From: Psoroptes ovis
Lineage: Eukaryota; Arthropoda; Arachnida; Sarcoptiformes; Psoroptidae
Assembly (NCBI GenBank): GCA_002943765.1
Contig: PQWQ01000018.1
Location: 186,001 to 250,000, forward strand
DNA length: 64,000 nt
Direction of reading: 5' to 3'
The translations under genes and the position numbers were made by a program. Positions 10,586 through 21,631 of this stretch are shown one piece after another (within the stretch, counting starts at the first letter, position 1; each line of letters starts with the position of its first letter). The notes under the pieces are model-generated. The model saw only the letters and a list, made by a program, of their open reading frames with translations, ran no database searches and had not been told where the DNA came from.

Positions 10586-11833
10586 TTATCGTTTACGTAC
10601 GTTAACGCCTTTACCGAACCATGCAGGTTGCTTTTGTATTTGATTTAAATTCAAATTATTTAAATAATCAATACCTTTTTCGATTAATTGTTTCAAACAA
10701 ATACGATTGAATGTTTGTTTTTCAATCGAAGTTAATTCAATTGAATTTTGATAAATAAAATCTTGAGATTTTTCATATGGTTCGACTTTTACGTTTAATA
10801 TTTGCATTAATTCTTGCATGATTTGATCACATTTTCCATTGATTTTCAATATTGCTTGTGAATCTTTAGGTGTCCATTGCAGATTTATAATTGCTAATTT
10901 TTGCGTTTTTTTCTTATTTCTGTTATCTGGCCACAAACATTGATATTGCTTCAAAATTTTCAAACTACTACCAAGACATATTATTAAATCAGCATTTTTC
11001 GCTGCACTTGTAGCCGAATCCCATTGCAGAGGGTATGTTAACTTTCCTTTTTCTCCAAAATGAACGATTGTATCAATCAACTTTCCATTATCATCAGGGC
11101 ATTGATGGCAATATCTTCCTGTTTCATGACGTCTCAAGGCAGTTTTTTCCGTAACATCAAATGAACGTAAATATGATTTTTTACAATTGCGGCATACCTC
11201 AATGTACATATTGCCATGAATTTCTGATAAACGATCAACAGGTATACCACTACGTAAGTGTAAACCATCACAATTTTGTGACACAACATATTTGACAATA
11301 TTTCGATCGACCAATGCTTTTATGGCCATATGTGTGAACGTTGGTTCGGAAAATACTAAATCATTTACGATCGGTGTTTGATGACCACTTTTTAATCTTG
11401 TCCAAACACCGTTTGGACCACGATAATCGGGTATCGAGGCTGATGTACTGATACCAGCACCAGTATAGACTACAATATGTTTGCTAGTTCGTATCAGTTC
11501 AGCTAATTTCATACATTTGATTCTGATCGTATCCAAATCATCTTCAATTTCTAATTGTCGTTGCTTACGCAGACTCTGATTTCGACGTTGTGATTGTACT
11601 AATTTTACCAGATTTTTATATCTTTTCAGGATACATTTATCATCTTTTGTTACTTCATTTGATGATTTCATCAAAATTTCTTGAATTCTTTTCTTACTGT
11701 AAAGGAAAGAATCAGAATTACCAGAATCAATTCAAAAAAGGTAGCCAACTTACACGTGCTTAAATTCTTGTTCCATGAAACTTTTGTTAATCGTTTTCAT
11801 CTTACATGCTCGATTGTGAACACTTTTAGACAT
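10586..11833 (-). CDS. SIRT7: Sirtuin 7, NAD-dependent deacylase, two exons
   Basis: Class IV sirtuin, in other animals a nucleolar H3K18 deacetylase supporting rDNA transcription. Exon 1 is 11833-11754, exon 2 is 11696-10586, with a 57-base GT-AG intron; 396 aa (human 400). NAD-binding GAGIS is at 106-110, followed by IPDYRGPNGVW. SQNCDGLHLRSG contains N168 and D170. The catalytic His is H187 in EIHGNM. Zinc cysteines are C195, C198, C223 and C226. VHFGE and CLGSSLK follow in the expected order. The basic N-terminus and C-terminal KGVNVRKR suit nuclear location. The SIRT7 rather than SIRT6 choice rests on the N-terminal extension and the GPNGVWT/CPDDNG details. All catalytic residues are present. 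Confidence 0.9.
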
Positions 11834-12116
11834 TTTTGATGGCGAAATATTTCAGGTATGATTCAAGAATTTTTAAATAAACCAATTTAAAAACAATTTG
11901 AATGAAAAATTATCATTTTTTGTCAAATCAAAATAAAACTCGAATATTTCCGGGAAAATTTCTTTTCAACAGGCCAAAATCATTTTTCTTAAAGATTTAC
12001 GAAAATTATTCAAAATTTAAATGAAACGAAATTCAATTTTTTTTGTAAAATTTTTTATTATATAATAAAAAACTGAAATTCTTTACATTAATTTCAATTC
12101 ATTTTTCTTTGTTTAA

Positions 12117-12647
12117 TTAAACACGAGCTTGTGATCGGAAATCTCCTGATTGATTTTTCTTAATAAATGATGACAATCCTAATTCTTCCAACATAGCATA
12201 TGTATCATTATCGACTTCAATCAATGCATTTTCCAATGCGGATACCTATTGAGAATAGACAAAATTTGATTTGAGATTGACAGTGGTAAAAAAAGACGAT
12301 ATTTCACAATCGCATACCTCTGGAACATAATTATCTCGTCTTTCACGTTCTTCTTCTTGCAATTTGATTGAAATACCACGTACTGGGCCACGTTGAATAC
12401 GTTTCATTAAATGTGTAACAAATCCAGCGATTTGATTACGAAGTCTTTTAGATGGAATAATGGCTATTTCTTCGCAAATTCTTTTGTTTGTATGAAAATC
12501 TAATGTCAAACGTGTGTAATATTTTTCAATAATAACACGTGATGCTTTCTTGATTGTTTTCGTACGGACACGACCCTGATTTTTTTGTGGAATTTTTATG
12601 AATTCAGATATTAAAATGATGAATGAAATCATTATGGAACTTACCAT
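12117..12647 (-). CDS. RPS17: 40S ribosomal protein S17 (eS17), three exons
   Basis: Cytosolic small-subunit ribosomal protein eS17. Coding exon 1 is just the ATG at 12647-12645, immediately followed by GTAAG. Exon 2 is 12575-12318 and exon 3 is 12245-12117; both introns are 69-72 bases and GT-AG. The product is 129 aa (human 135). It starts MGRVRTKTIKKASRVIIEKY and contains FHTNKRICEEIAIIPSKRLR, then GFVTHLMKRIQRGPVRGISI, and ends in a Asn/Asp-rich then basic tail. Every block follows eS17 closely. It is divergent from VMA21, and a polypyrimidine tract at 12762-12749 probably marks the transcription start. Confidence 0.95.
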
Positions 12648-12748
12648 CTTCGAGTGATTGGATTAAATCTTTTTTTGAAGTAAAAATTCCGTAAAAATTT
12701 ACCGAAAAAACACAACAAAATTTACACACGTTTTCATTAAGCGTTGAC

Positions 12749-12762
12749 GGAAAAAGGAAAAG
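12749..12762 (-). promoter_or_regulatory. Polypyrimidine (TCT/5'TOP-like) initiator of RPS17
   Basis: On the minus strand this reads TTTTCCTTTTTCC, about 100 bases upstream of the RPS17 start codon. Animal ribosomal protein genes start transcription inside such tracts (TCT motif, 5'TOP mRNAs). RPL31 has a near-identical tract at 13594-13613. Confidence 0.5.
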
Positions 12763-13023
12763 TTTTGAACAAAACATGAATTTTCTGGAAGCATTGATAT
12801 CTGAATGAATTCGTAACAGAAATCTACGATATGTTATTAATCTATGCTTCTACTTTTGATTTATTGTATCTAATTCGAATCTGTTCACAAAGGACGACTC
12901 GATGTTTTTCTTTTGGTTTTGATGCTAACTGCTGATCGATTGTCAATTTAAAAACAAATCATCATTTAAATTTATTTTAAAAAATTGGAAAATTACGCAT
13001 CAAAATCTTTTAAAGCTGAAAAA

Positions 13024-13260
13024 ATGACTCCTTTAAATAAACTAATTGTTTATAGTTTATCGATGATTATTTTACCGATTATAAGCTATTTTATGTCCGA
13101 TTATGTTTTCAAAAATTTTACCACCGATCATTGGGCAAATATTTATGCAGCTATTATTGCCGTATTGGTTGTACATTGTGTTTTATTTCAATTCGTTTAT
13201 CAAGCATATCGTGAAGATCGTATCGAAGCACAACGTATGATGGAGAAAAAAGCTGAATAG
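13024..13260 (+). CDS. VMA21: V-ATPase assembly factor VMA21
   Basis: Small ER membrane chaperone for assembly of the V-ATPase V0 sector. The 78-aa product from the ATG at 13024 has two predicted membrane helices (about residues 6-24 and 38-57). YAAIIAVLVVHCVLFQFVYQ matches the family pattern YAAI.AV..VH.VL..FVY.A. It ends in KKAE, a dilysine KKXX retrieval signal, like yeast Vma21's C-terminal dilysine; this strongly supports the call. The frame is open upstream to a TTG at 12985, but ATG is preferred. Human VMA21 is 101 aa, yeast 77. It is divergent from RPS17. Confidence 0.85.
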   Translation: MTPLNKLIVYSLSMIILPIISYFMSDYVFKNFTTDHWANIYAAIIAVLVVHCVLFQFVYQAYREDRIEAQRMMEKKAE

Positions 13261-13914
13261 AATTTTTTCAAAAAAAAATCCTAATTCCTAAATGATTCTG
13301 TAATTTTTCAAACATGATACATTCATAATAATGTTCCATCAATATGTCGCTAATCTCATTCATCTTCCTTATGATCTTCGATCACTCATAGCATTAATCA
13401 TTATCATTCATAACAAATTTTATTTTATAAACTTTATTATACGATTTTTATAAATAAAAATAGCCAAGAAATTTCAAACCGAATAAAAAATTCGAATTGG
13501 CGCCATCTGTCGCATACAGTAGTAACAAAAGACGAACGTTTAATCGATTGTGAGTAGAGACAAAAATGTGTTCGATTTTTTCGATTGTTTTGGTTTCCTT
13601 TTTCCCTTTTTGCTTTTGAGAATTTTGAATTGACGCGTGTTTTTTCATTTTTCGGTCATTTTTTGTTTGTTTGTGTTTGTTTATGAATATTCTGAAATCT
13701 CCAGGTATGTATTCCAATTGAAATTTAAAATACTTTTATGATCAAACGAATGAACAAAAAAATTCATTGATAAATTTGATTTCTGTTTTTTGGTATTAAA
13801 TTTTTCATTTTCACCAAATTTGTCAAAAGTAATTACAAAAACAATCCCCAATATATTTGTTTTGGTTAATTCTATTCTTATTTTTTCCCAATTCAATAGA
13901 AAAATTATAGAAAA
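13261..13914 (+). promoter_or_regulatory. RPL31 upstream region with 5'TOP tract and 5' UTR intron
   Basis: After the VMA21 3' UTR this stretch contains a CTCF-like site at 13499-13513 and a polypyrimidine tract TTTCCTTTTTCCCTTTTTGC at 13594-13613, likely the RPL31 transcription start. A probable intron in the 5' UTR runs from CAG|GTATG at 13705 to about 13899 (TTCAATAG), so the short sequence before the RPL31 ATG would be exon 2. Inferred from splice signals. Confidence 0.5.
13499..13513 (-). promoter_or_regulatory. CTCF-like motif upstream of RPL31
   Basis: The minus strand reads GCGACAGATGGCGCC, containing the AGATGGCGC core known from insect CTCF sites. It lies about 90 bases upstream of the RPL31 polypyrimidine tract. 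Confidence 0.4.
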
Positions 13915-14295
13915 ATGGTCAGCACAAAGAAAACACGTGGGGATAAAAAAGAAAAATCCACATTAAATGAAGTAATCACCCGTGAATATACGATTCATTT
14001 ACATAAACGTTTACATGGTGTTGGATTTAAAAAACGTGCACCACGTGCTATCAAAGAGATAAGAAAATTTGCACAAAAACAAATGGGAACTGAAGATGTT
14101 CGTATTGATATACGATTAAATAAATTTATTTGGTCGCAAGGTATTCGTAATGTACCGTTTCGTGTCCGTGTACGTTTAGCAAGACGTCGTAATGAAGATG
14201 AAGATTCAGTACATAAATTGTATACATTAGTGACATTGGTACCATTATTATCTTGTAAAGGATTACAAACCGATAATGTTGATGAATCGACATAA
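13915..14295 (+). CDS. RPL31: 60S ribosomal protein L31 (eL31)
   Basis: Cytosolic large-subunit protein eL31, 126 aa (human 125), one coding exon. TLNEVITREYTIHLHKRLHG at about 17-36 and the following FKKRAPRAIKEIRKFA block match the family, as do the DVRIDIRLNKFIWSQGIRNV and PFRVRVRLARRRNEDEDS segments. The A/T-ending codons are typical of the window. The ATG is preceded by AGAAAA and probably by a 5' UTR intron. Confidence 0.96.
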   Translation: MVSTKKTRGDKKEKSTLNEVITREYTIHLHKRLHGVGFKKRAPRAIKEIRKFAQKQMGTEDVRIDIRLNKFIWSQGIRNVPFRVRVRLARRRNEDEDSVHKLYTLVTLVPLLSCKGLQTDNVDEST

Positions 14296-14548
14296 ATGTG
14301 TTTTCAAATGGAATTGATTTTTCTTAATTTGACCATCAAAAGAATTATATAATAAATTTTTTTCTTTTATAATCAGAAATCAAATTATCTTTGAATTTAT
14401 TTGTTCATTCTTTGCTCAAAAATGTATATATTTCCAGGATATTTTCTAAAATTCTCTTTTTTTCTGTTTCGATTCAGTTCTTTGGGCTGCTCGTTGCTTT
14501 TTTCGTAATCGTTATCATAGTAAAACGATTTGTGAACAGCAAACAACA

Positions 14549-15387
14549 ATGGATGTACACATTGTTTCAGCATTGGCTGATAATTATATGTATTTGATTG
14601 TAGATAAACAAAGTGGCGATGCTGCCGTTGTTGATCCAGTTGAACCGTATAAAATTGTTGATTTAATTAATTCCATGTCGAATGTAAATCTTCGTACAGT
14701 TTTGACAACACATCATCATTGGGATCATGCTGGCGGTAATAAATTAATGTTACAATTAATACCGGATTTGAATGTCCTTGGCGGTGATAATCGAATCGAT
14801 GGTATTAAACAAGTAGTCAAACATGGTGATCAATTAAAATTAGGCCATTTGAATATTGAATGTTTATTTACACCATGTCATACAAGCGGCCATATTTGTT
14901 ATAAAATTTCCACTGAAAATAACGATGATATATCTGTATTCACTGGTGATACAATGTTCATCGGCGGTTGCGGTAGATTTTTTGAAGGTACACCGCAACA
15001 AATGTATGATGCTTTGATTAAAATTCTTGGTTCATTGCCTGATCATTCGGTTAGTGGTAAAAGAAAAAAGAATTTTACATTTAATTTAAATTTTTTCTTT
15101 TCAATTCATAGAAAATATATTGTGGACATGAATATACATTGAACAATTTGAAATTTGCAAAACATGTCGAACCAAACAACAAAGATATCGATGATAAGAT
15201 GGAATTTGCTAAAATCTGTATGGAACAAAAGCGACCAACAATACCGTCGACAATCGGTGAAGAACGTCGATATAATCCATTCATGCGTGTCGAACAACGA
15301 TCCGTTCAGCAACACGCGCAAAAAGATGATCCAATCGAAGTGATGGCCAAATTACGAGAAGAGAAAAATAATTTCAAAGCAAAATAA
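14549..15387 (+). CDS. HAGH: Hydroxyacylglutathione hydrolase (glyoxalase II), two exons
   Basis: Binuclear metallo-beta-lactamase-fold thioesterase that hydrolyses S-lactoylglutathione to lactate and glutathione, the second step of methylglyoxal detoxification. Exon 1 is 14549-15049, exon 2 is 15112-15387, with a 62-base GT-AG intron; 258 aa, like cytosolic human HAGH (260). The metal-binding THHHWDH motif is at 54-60. CHTSGHICY, FTGDTMFIGGCGRFFEG and, across the junction, KIYCGHEYTLNNLKFA follow. The C-terminal glutathione-binding part has RPTIPSTIGEE and YNPFMRV. No mitochondrial leader is apparent. All expected ligands are present. Confidence 0.94.
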
Positions 15388-16130
15388 AATATTCCAACGA
15401 GAAGCAAAAATTTCGATAATTTTCTAAATCTTTCAAAATTTAAATTTATGATCTTCAAATAAATAAAACTAGATAGCGCATAATTCAATTAAAATCAATT
15501 AATCTGTTATTATTTTCGGACACAATCAAAAACCCCACTACGCAAATGCAACCAACTACATTTCACCACCAAGTACACGCACTCAATCATGAATGGACAA
15601 ACACACTTACATTCATTTGGTGGCTACAAAACGTTTAGCGATTTTGTTTCTATGATTAATATAACAACAGTAAAACACACACATACCAACCATCAACGCA
15701 AACACATAACATTGAACATATCATATTTCTTCAGACAAACTGTACATTTGTATTGTTTCATTGTTCGCTGTTGTTTAGTGTTGAATGATTTTTCAATTTA
15801 ATTTTCATTGATTATTAAACTTGAATAAAAGATCAAAAACAAAATTAAATTCAAAAAAAGCGAAAATATTACAAAAATTTCAACATTATTTGTACGTAAC
15901 CATTAAATTGCATATACGAACTCACACACGTTTCCTGTTTCTACACCATTTATTGGATTGGACTTTGACTTTTTGTTTATTTTATCCGATTTTTTAGTGC
16001 GATTTAATATTTGTTCATTTTTTGATTGTAATCAAATATTTTTAATTGAATATTTTCAAATTTATTCATTAATTGATTCGAGTAATTTGTACCGAGATAC
16101 TTCGAAAAAAAACGAAAGGATCAAACAACA
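15388..16130 (+). promoter_or_regulatory. HAGH 3' region and REEP promoter/5' UTR
   Basis: No coding feature is supported. The stretch contains the HAGH 3' UTR, a C/A-rich segment at about 15525-15600 with ACCCCACTACGC, and the likely 5' UTR of the REEP gene that starts at 16131. Short open frames here lack any family signature. Confidence 0.4.
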
Positions 16131-16870
16131 ATGGAGATCTACGAAAATTTAATGAATGAAATTGAAAAATTTCTTCATAAACCAAACACTAAAGTGTCGA
16201 TGTATGCTGATATGGTGGAAAAATCGACCGGTGTCAAACGAATGTACATAGCTAAAGGTTAGTTTTTGTTTAAGACTTGAATACAAAGATGATAATTACA
16301 TCTATAATGTTTCATTTAATTTAATTTAGTTGTTATGGTCGTATTCTTATTGTACATGATTTTCGGTTATTTTGCACAATTAATTTGTAATTTTGTCGGT
16401 TTCATATATCCAGCTTATGTTTCGTATGTATTTCATTAATATTTTCAATGATAATTAAATCTCATTCTGATTTTTCTTCCCAAATCCAGTATTAAAGCAC
16501 TTGAAACACGTAACAAAGATGATGATACACGATGGTTAACATATTGGGTCGTTTATGCATTCTTTTCGGTTATTGAATTTTTTTCAAATTTTATATTCAG
16601 TTGGTTTCCATTTTATTGGTTGGTTAAAGTAATATTTTTAGTATGGTGTTATTTACCAATTGAACGTAATGGTACTGATTATGTTTATCAAAAATTAATA
16701 CGACCAGTATTTCTGAAAAATACAAACACTATCGATAATTTGGCAAAACGTGTTTATAATGAAGCAAAAGAAGCCGGTAAGTATTATTTAATTAAATGAA
16801 CAAATCAACGATTTTGAATTAATCCTTCCGTACCCTTTTATTATTTTCAGTGGCATCAAAAAAAGATTGA
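16131..16870 (+). CDS. REEP5: Receptor expression-enhancing protein 5/6 (DP1/Yop1 family), four exons
   Basis: ER membrane-shaping reticulon-like hairpin protein of the TB2/DP1/HVA22 family. Exons are 16131-16257, 16330-16433 in outline but with the donor at 16424 (so 16330-16423), 16490-16776 and 16851-16870, all with GT-AG introns of 66-74 bases. They give 175 aa (human REEP5 189). The N-terminal FLHKPNTKVSMYADMVEKST helix precedes a hairpin membrane region; GFIYPAYVSIKALET and DDTRWLTYWVVYAFFSVIEF are the family signature, followed by SWFPFYWLVK and LIRPVFLKNT. The last exon adds only VASKKD, so the C-terminal amphipathic tail is shorter than in vertebrates. REEP5 versus REEP6 cannot be resolved. 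Confidence 0.88.
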
Positions 16871-18052
16871 AAATTTGAAAATCTCAAAATATTGTCAAAT
16901 ATTCAAGACGATAATGATAATATCTTTCACATTTCAAATGTTCTCCTCTTTCAATGATAATACGAAAATTATTCCGCCTTTACGCCAACACAACCATCTA
17001 CAACACTAATAACAAGTACAAACAGTACCGTTCATCAACACATGTTCCATACAACAGATTATTCCGTGATTTTAAATGATGATTGTTTCAAAACATGAAT
17101 AAATAAATGATAATTTATTATTATTTTCACTTTTCAACAAGAATTCAACAACAATAACAAAAAATTAAAAATTCCGAAATTATTTGTTCAATTATTATTT
17201 TATAATTCAAAAAAATAAATTTTTAATTAAGCAAAAAAAAAATTCAAAAATTTAAATTATAACATTTATAATTAATAATGTTTGTGCATTTCAATCCAAA
17301 AATTTCATGTCTCTTGTTGCGTAAACTTCAATCTTTGAGTTGTTCTCAAGTTCACCCCATCACCATTTTTCAATGACAATTTCAATCAGTAGCCGAACCT
17401 GATGGAAAAATTGTTTTTATGTTTAAATATATCACAATTGAATAATTTGAAAAAAAATTGATAAATCACTTGATCGATGATTAATTTGTTTGATTGATTG
17501 ATTGATTCATGAAGATAATTTCATTTCATTTTACTTTTTTCATATGGAAATTTTTACCAAATAGGAAAAATAGGAAAACATCAAAAATGATTTTTGAAAA
17601 AAGCGGAATGAATTGATTGAATGATTGATCGATCATTTGAAGCCATTTTTAAATTGTTGACTGTTCGTTATTGTTGTTATCAATAAAGCAAATCTATTAT
17701 TATATGATTATATCATTCATCATGAAGATATTTATTATTGGCACTTGTTTATCGGATAAAACAATAATCTTTATCACTATTGATGATGATAATAAACTTT
17801 TCAATTTCGAGTCCATCTCCATGTCCATAGATTATTTCTTATTTAGTCGATTCGATTCTGATGTTTTTGTATTCTTTAGTCATCAATAATTTCAATTGAA
17901 AATTTGATGAAGAAAAAAAAGAACAAAATAGAAAAAAATGTGACTAGGTACTTGATGATATAACAACGAATATTTGAATTTCTTTGCCCTCGTTAAAATC
18001 AATTCACATTTGTGCTCTGTTTACCATTGTTGATCCATTGACATTCATTTCT
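16871..18052. other. Intergenic region between convergent REEP and ELL
   Basis: About 1.2 kb holding the 3' ends of two convergent genes. It is AT-rich, with short GATT repeats near 17490-17510. A frame at 17671-17889 has no recognisable features and is probably chance. No RNA gene or mobile element was seen. Confidence 0.4.
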
Positions 18053-21000
18053 TCATGATAACTTTATCGATTGTTGTGATGATGTTTGAAGTTTATTATT
18101 ATTATCTGGGATATCACCATTATTATTACGATAATATTCAGTTATTTGATTTTTAATATGTAATAATTTATAATGTAAATATAGTAAACGTTTTTGTGAT
18201 CGTTGATATTTGGAACGATTTTTCACCTCATCATATTTATCGAATATTTGTCTAATTAGATCCTATATTTATGTTAAATTGGAATGATTTCATTAATTGA
18301 TAATTAATTACAAATCTCATGAAAATAGAGTAACCAAATACTTACATGCCATTCTTCCGATTCTTCTTCTTTTGATTGTATTCGTTCTTTTAAATCTTCA
18401 AATTGTTTGGCAATATTTTCAACATAATCATATAATTTAATATATTCAGGATATTCAGATTCAAAATCACGACGATACTGAAGTAATTGATTATAATCTT
18501 TGATTCTTGGATATTTGCTATTAAATTTCAAAGAAAAAATGATGGATCGATTAATTGATTTTTATAATAAAAATATATTGAATATTTTACCTTATATAAT
18601 CATCAGGATCATTATTTTGACTCGATTCAGAACCAATGCCATTGGTAGTGCCACCACTATGACTTCCACCACTGCCACCAACACCATTAATACCAGAATT
18701 TAAATTGTGACTAATGATATCAGAATCAGGACTTGAATTTGGTGTCGAATGCATTGAACCAGCAGATGTGTTTGATGAATAATTACGATTGTTATGCTGA
18801 TTATTACTGTGACTAAGATTAATTTCTTTAATCATCGATGATGATGTTTGTTTCATGACTGAATCATATTGTGGATTGCCACCATTTGATATTGATTTTG
18901 AGTATGAATTATGTTGCTGTTGACGCATTGGTGAATGTTCAGACTGTTCAGATTGTTGTTGATTTATTTTATCAAATGGTGAATAATTTGATCCAGCTGA
19001 AGCTGTTATCGAATTTATTGCACTATTTGATTTTAATACTGATGATGGTCTCAAATTTCCACCACTATTGTTATCACTTTTGAATTTTTTCTGAGATTGA
19101 TTTGACGTGGTCAACGATGATGATGACGAATAATCTTGTTGGCCAATATTGTTACGCTTCATCGATTGCTTATTATTATTCGATGTACCATTTGTGTATG
19201 GTGAATATTTTAGTTTATTATTAGCCGATCCTGTTACAGTTGTCGATGGTGATGTATTCAAACTATTCGGTGATGATAACGATTTGGCCGAATGATCAGA
19301 ATATGGCGAAATACTGTTATTAATATTATTATTATGTCCATTAATACCACTATTGTTCACTGTTATCGATACATTGGTCATTGAATTATTATTATTTCGT
19401 TTTTCCATTTCAAATTGTTGTAATGCTTCTTCAGCGACCGCTAACTCATTTATGTGATATTGACCTTCTTTGAATGTAGCGATTGTATTCAAAATCTGAA
19501 TAATCTGTTGACGATCAATCGGTAACTCTTTAAAACGTTCTTGTACTTTTGGTATTATGTCTAATGGTTTATTACATGATTTTGTCACCAATAATTGTAT
19601 CAATAATTCACGAACTTTACGTAAATGTTCGGATGGTATTAATTTCAATGATGATTGCACACTATTATTATTATTGTTTGTTTGATATTTATTGAAACGT
19701 ATATTTGTTGATGATATTCCATTATTATTCACATTATTACTATTAATACCATTACTATTGCCATTTATGCTATTACCATTGAATTTTGTATACGGTTTTT
19801 TTTGTTTCAATTTTCGATTATTATTATTAAATTCAATCACTTTTGTATTATATTTTTTATTCTCTTGTTCAACCGCAACAGCCATTTTAACTTTAGTTTT
19901 TTGATAAACATCATCATTCGCATGTATTTGCATACGTAACATTATTTTACCCAATGATTCGATTGACATTGATTTTTGCCGTACACATTCCAATATACCA
20001 CCACTAGTACCTTCATTTTGTATATCTTTAATCGTAAAATTAAAATGTTGATCATTATTACTATTATCAGATGTTGATAGATAATCATTTTCATTGTTTA
20101 AATTAGGTAATGTAATTATCTAAATACACATGATTAATCGTCCAAGTCAATAAATTTCCAATCCAAATCAAATATATTCATTCATTTATTCACATATTGA
20201 TGTGATATTTTGAATTTGAAGAAATCATTCATGAAAAAAAAGAAATAAATTTAAAATTAATTTAAAAGAAAAACAAGATAGTGTAAAACATAAATATATT
20301 CAAGTAAATCTATTACAATAATACTAGTTTTTCTAAGACTTTTAAATTGTTTTTTTTCATAGGTTTGTTTCGTTTTCAATTTCACAAATGCTAATCATTC
20401 AAAAAAACAGCTAACGCACGAAACAAGACAAAATACTTCCGACTTTGTTCAAACAGTTCAAATGGTCGTCGTTATTATTATTATTATTATCTTTCATCTA
20501 ACTGGCAAGTTAATCATTTTCTTATATAACATTTGAAAAAAAAAACTTGAATTCACTTTTCTAAACGATTTGAAAGCCTTGTTTTTCTGTTCATATTTCT
20601 ACTTACGCCTTGTGTATTTCCATTATTTCCATTCGACGAAGTATTTGTTTGTAGTTCAATCAATGGTTTTTTAATATTATTATTTTGTGATACATTTCCC
20701 TTTTTGTTTTTGATGATGATGTGTGAGTGTGTATTGATGTCAATCGTCAGTCAGTCATACAGTCATTCATTCAGCAAGCCAAAATCATCAGTCATGGCAC
20801 ATCAATGCACATTACAATACAATATCACGTTTATTGTTTTATTGGAACAAGTAAAAAGACAGTAATTTCAATTTTTTCAGGTCAACATGTTTATATCATC
20901 ATCATCATCATATCAACACATTGTTGTCATATTCAATGTTGATTTTCATGTCGAAAATAATAAAATATCGGTTAATTGAAAATTTTCATTTCATTTTTTT

Positions 21001-21631
21001 TTAAATCACAATGGAGATGGATAGACAGATAAAGAAAAAAAAGAAAGAAAACATTAGTTAAAATTGTGATAAATAAACAATAATTAAATCAAAATTTTAT
21101 TTAAATCAAATGAAATTAGCCCTAAAACCAAATTTTTCAATATTTAAAAGAAATCATTGATAATGTTTGAATGGTTTTCGATTCTAAACCCTAAAAATTA
21201 TTATCATCACCAAACATTTGATTGGTCATGATAATCTTATCAGTTTAGGGAATCGGATACATAAAACATGCAATAGTAGGGCAATTGTTTTGAATTGTTT
21301 CAAAGAATAGATCATTTTGGATTGCATCAGATTTTTAACGCTTGAAATGGAAAAAAATTGGATTTTGAATTGAATCATTTTTGATTGTGAATCGATTTCA
21401 ATTCAAAAGAGAAAATGTTGTAAACAATATCAAATGATTGTTTATGAGTAGTATCAAATATTCAAATTATATAAATTGTTTCGATCAAATTACCTTTGAA
21501 ATGGCCAATGCATAATCTTCAATCGCTTTCAATGCTGAATCAGTTAATTTAACAAACACAATCGAATGATTTTTATTCAATTCTAATGATGATTTCAATG
21601 CATATTGTTTTCCTTCGATTATTGTGGCCAT
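18053..21631 (-). CDS. ELL: RNA polymerase II elongation factor ELL, five exons
   Basis: Subunit of super/little elongation complexes that suppresses Pol II pausing. Exons: 21631-21494, 20699-20607, 20119-18591, 18517-18346 and 18262-18053; introns are GT-AG (794, 487, 73 and 83 bases). The product is 713 aa. The N-terminus has VFVKLTDSALKAIEDYALA (human VFHVKLTDSALRAFESY). ELL-domain blocks IHANDDVYQKTKVKMAVAVE and an EHLRKVRELLIQLL segment with RFKELPIDRQQI follow. Residues about 270-560 are an Asn/Ser-rich linker. The C-terminal occludin/ELL coiled coil begins DDYISKYPRIKDY and contains FESEYPEYIKLYDYVE and KRLLYLHYKLLHIKNQITEY. The exon 3/4 join completes a Ser codon, which supports the model. 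Confidence 0.88.
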
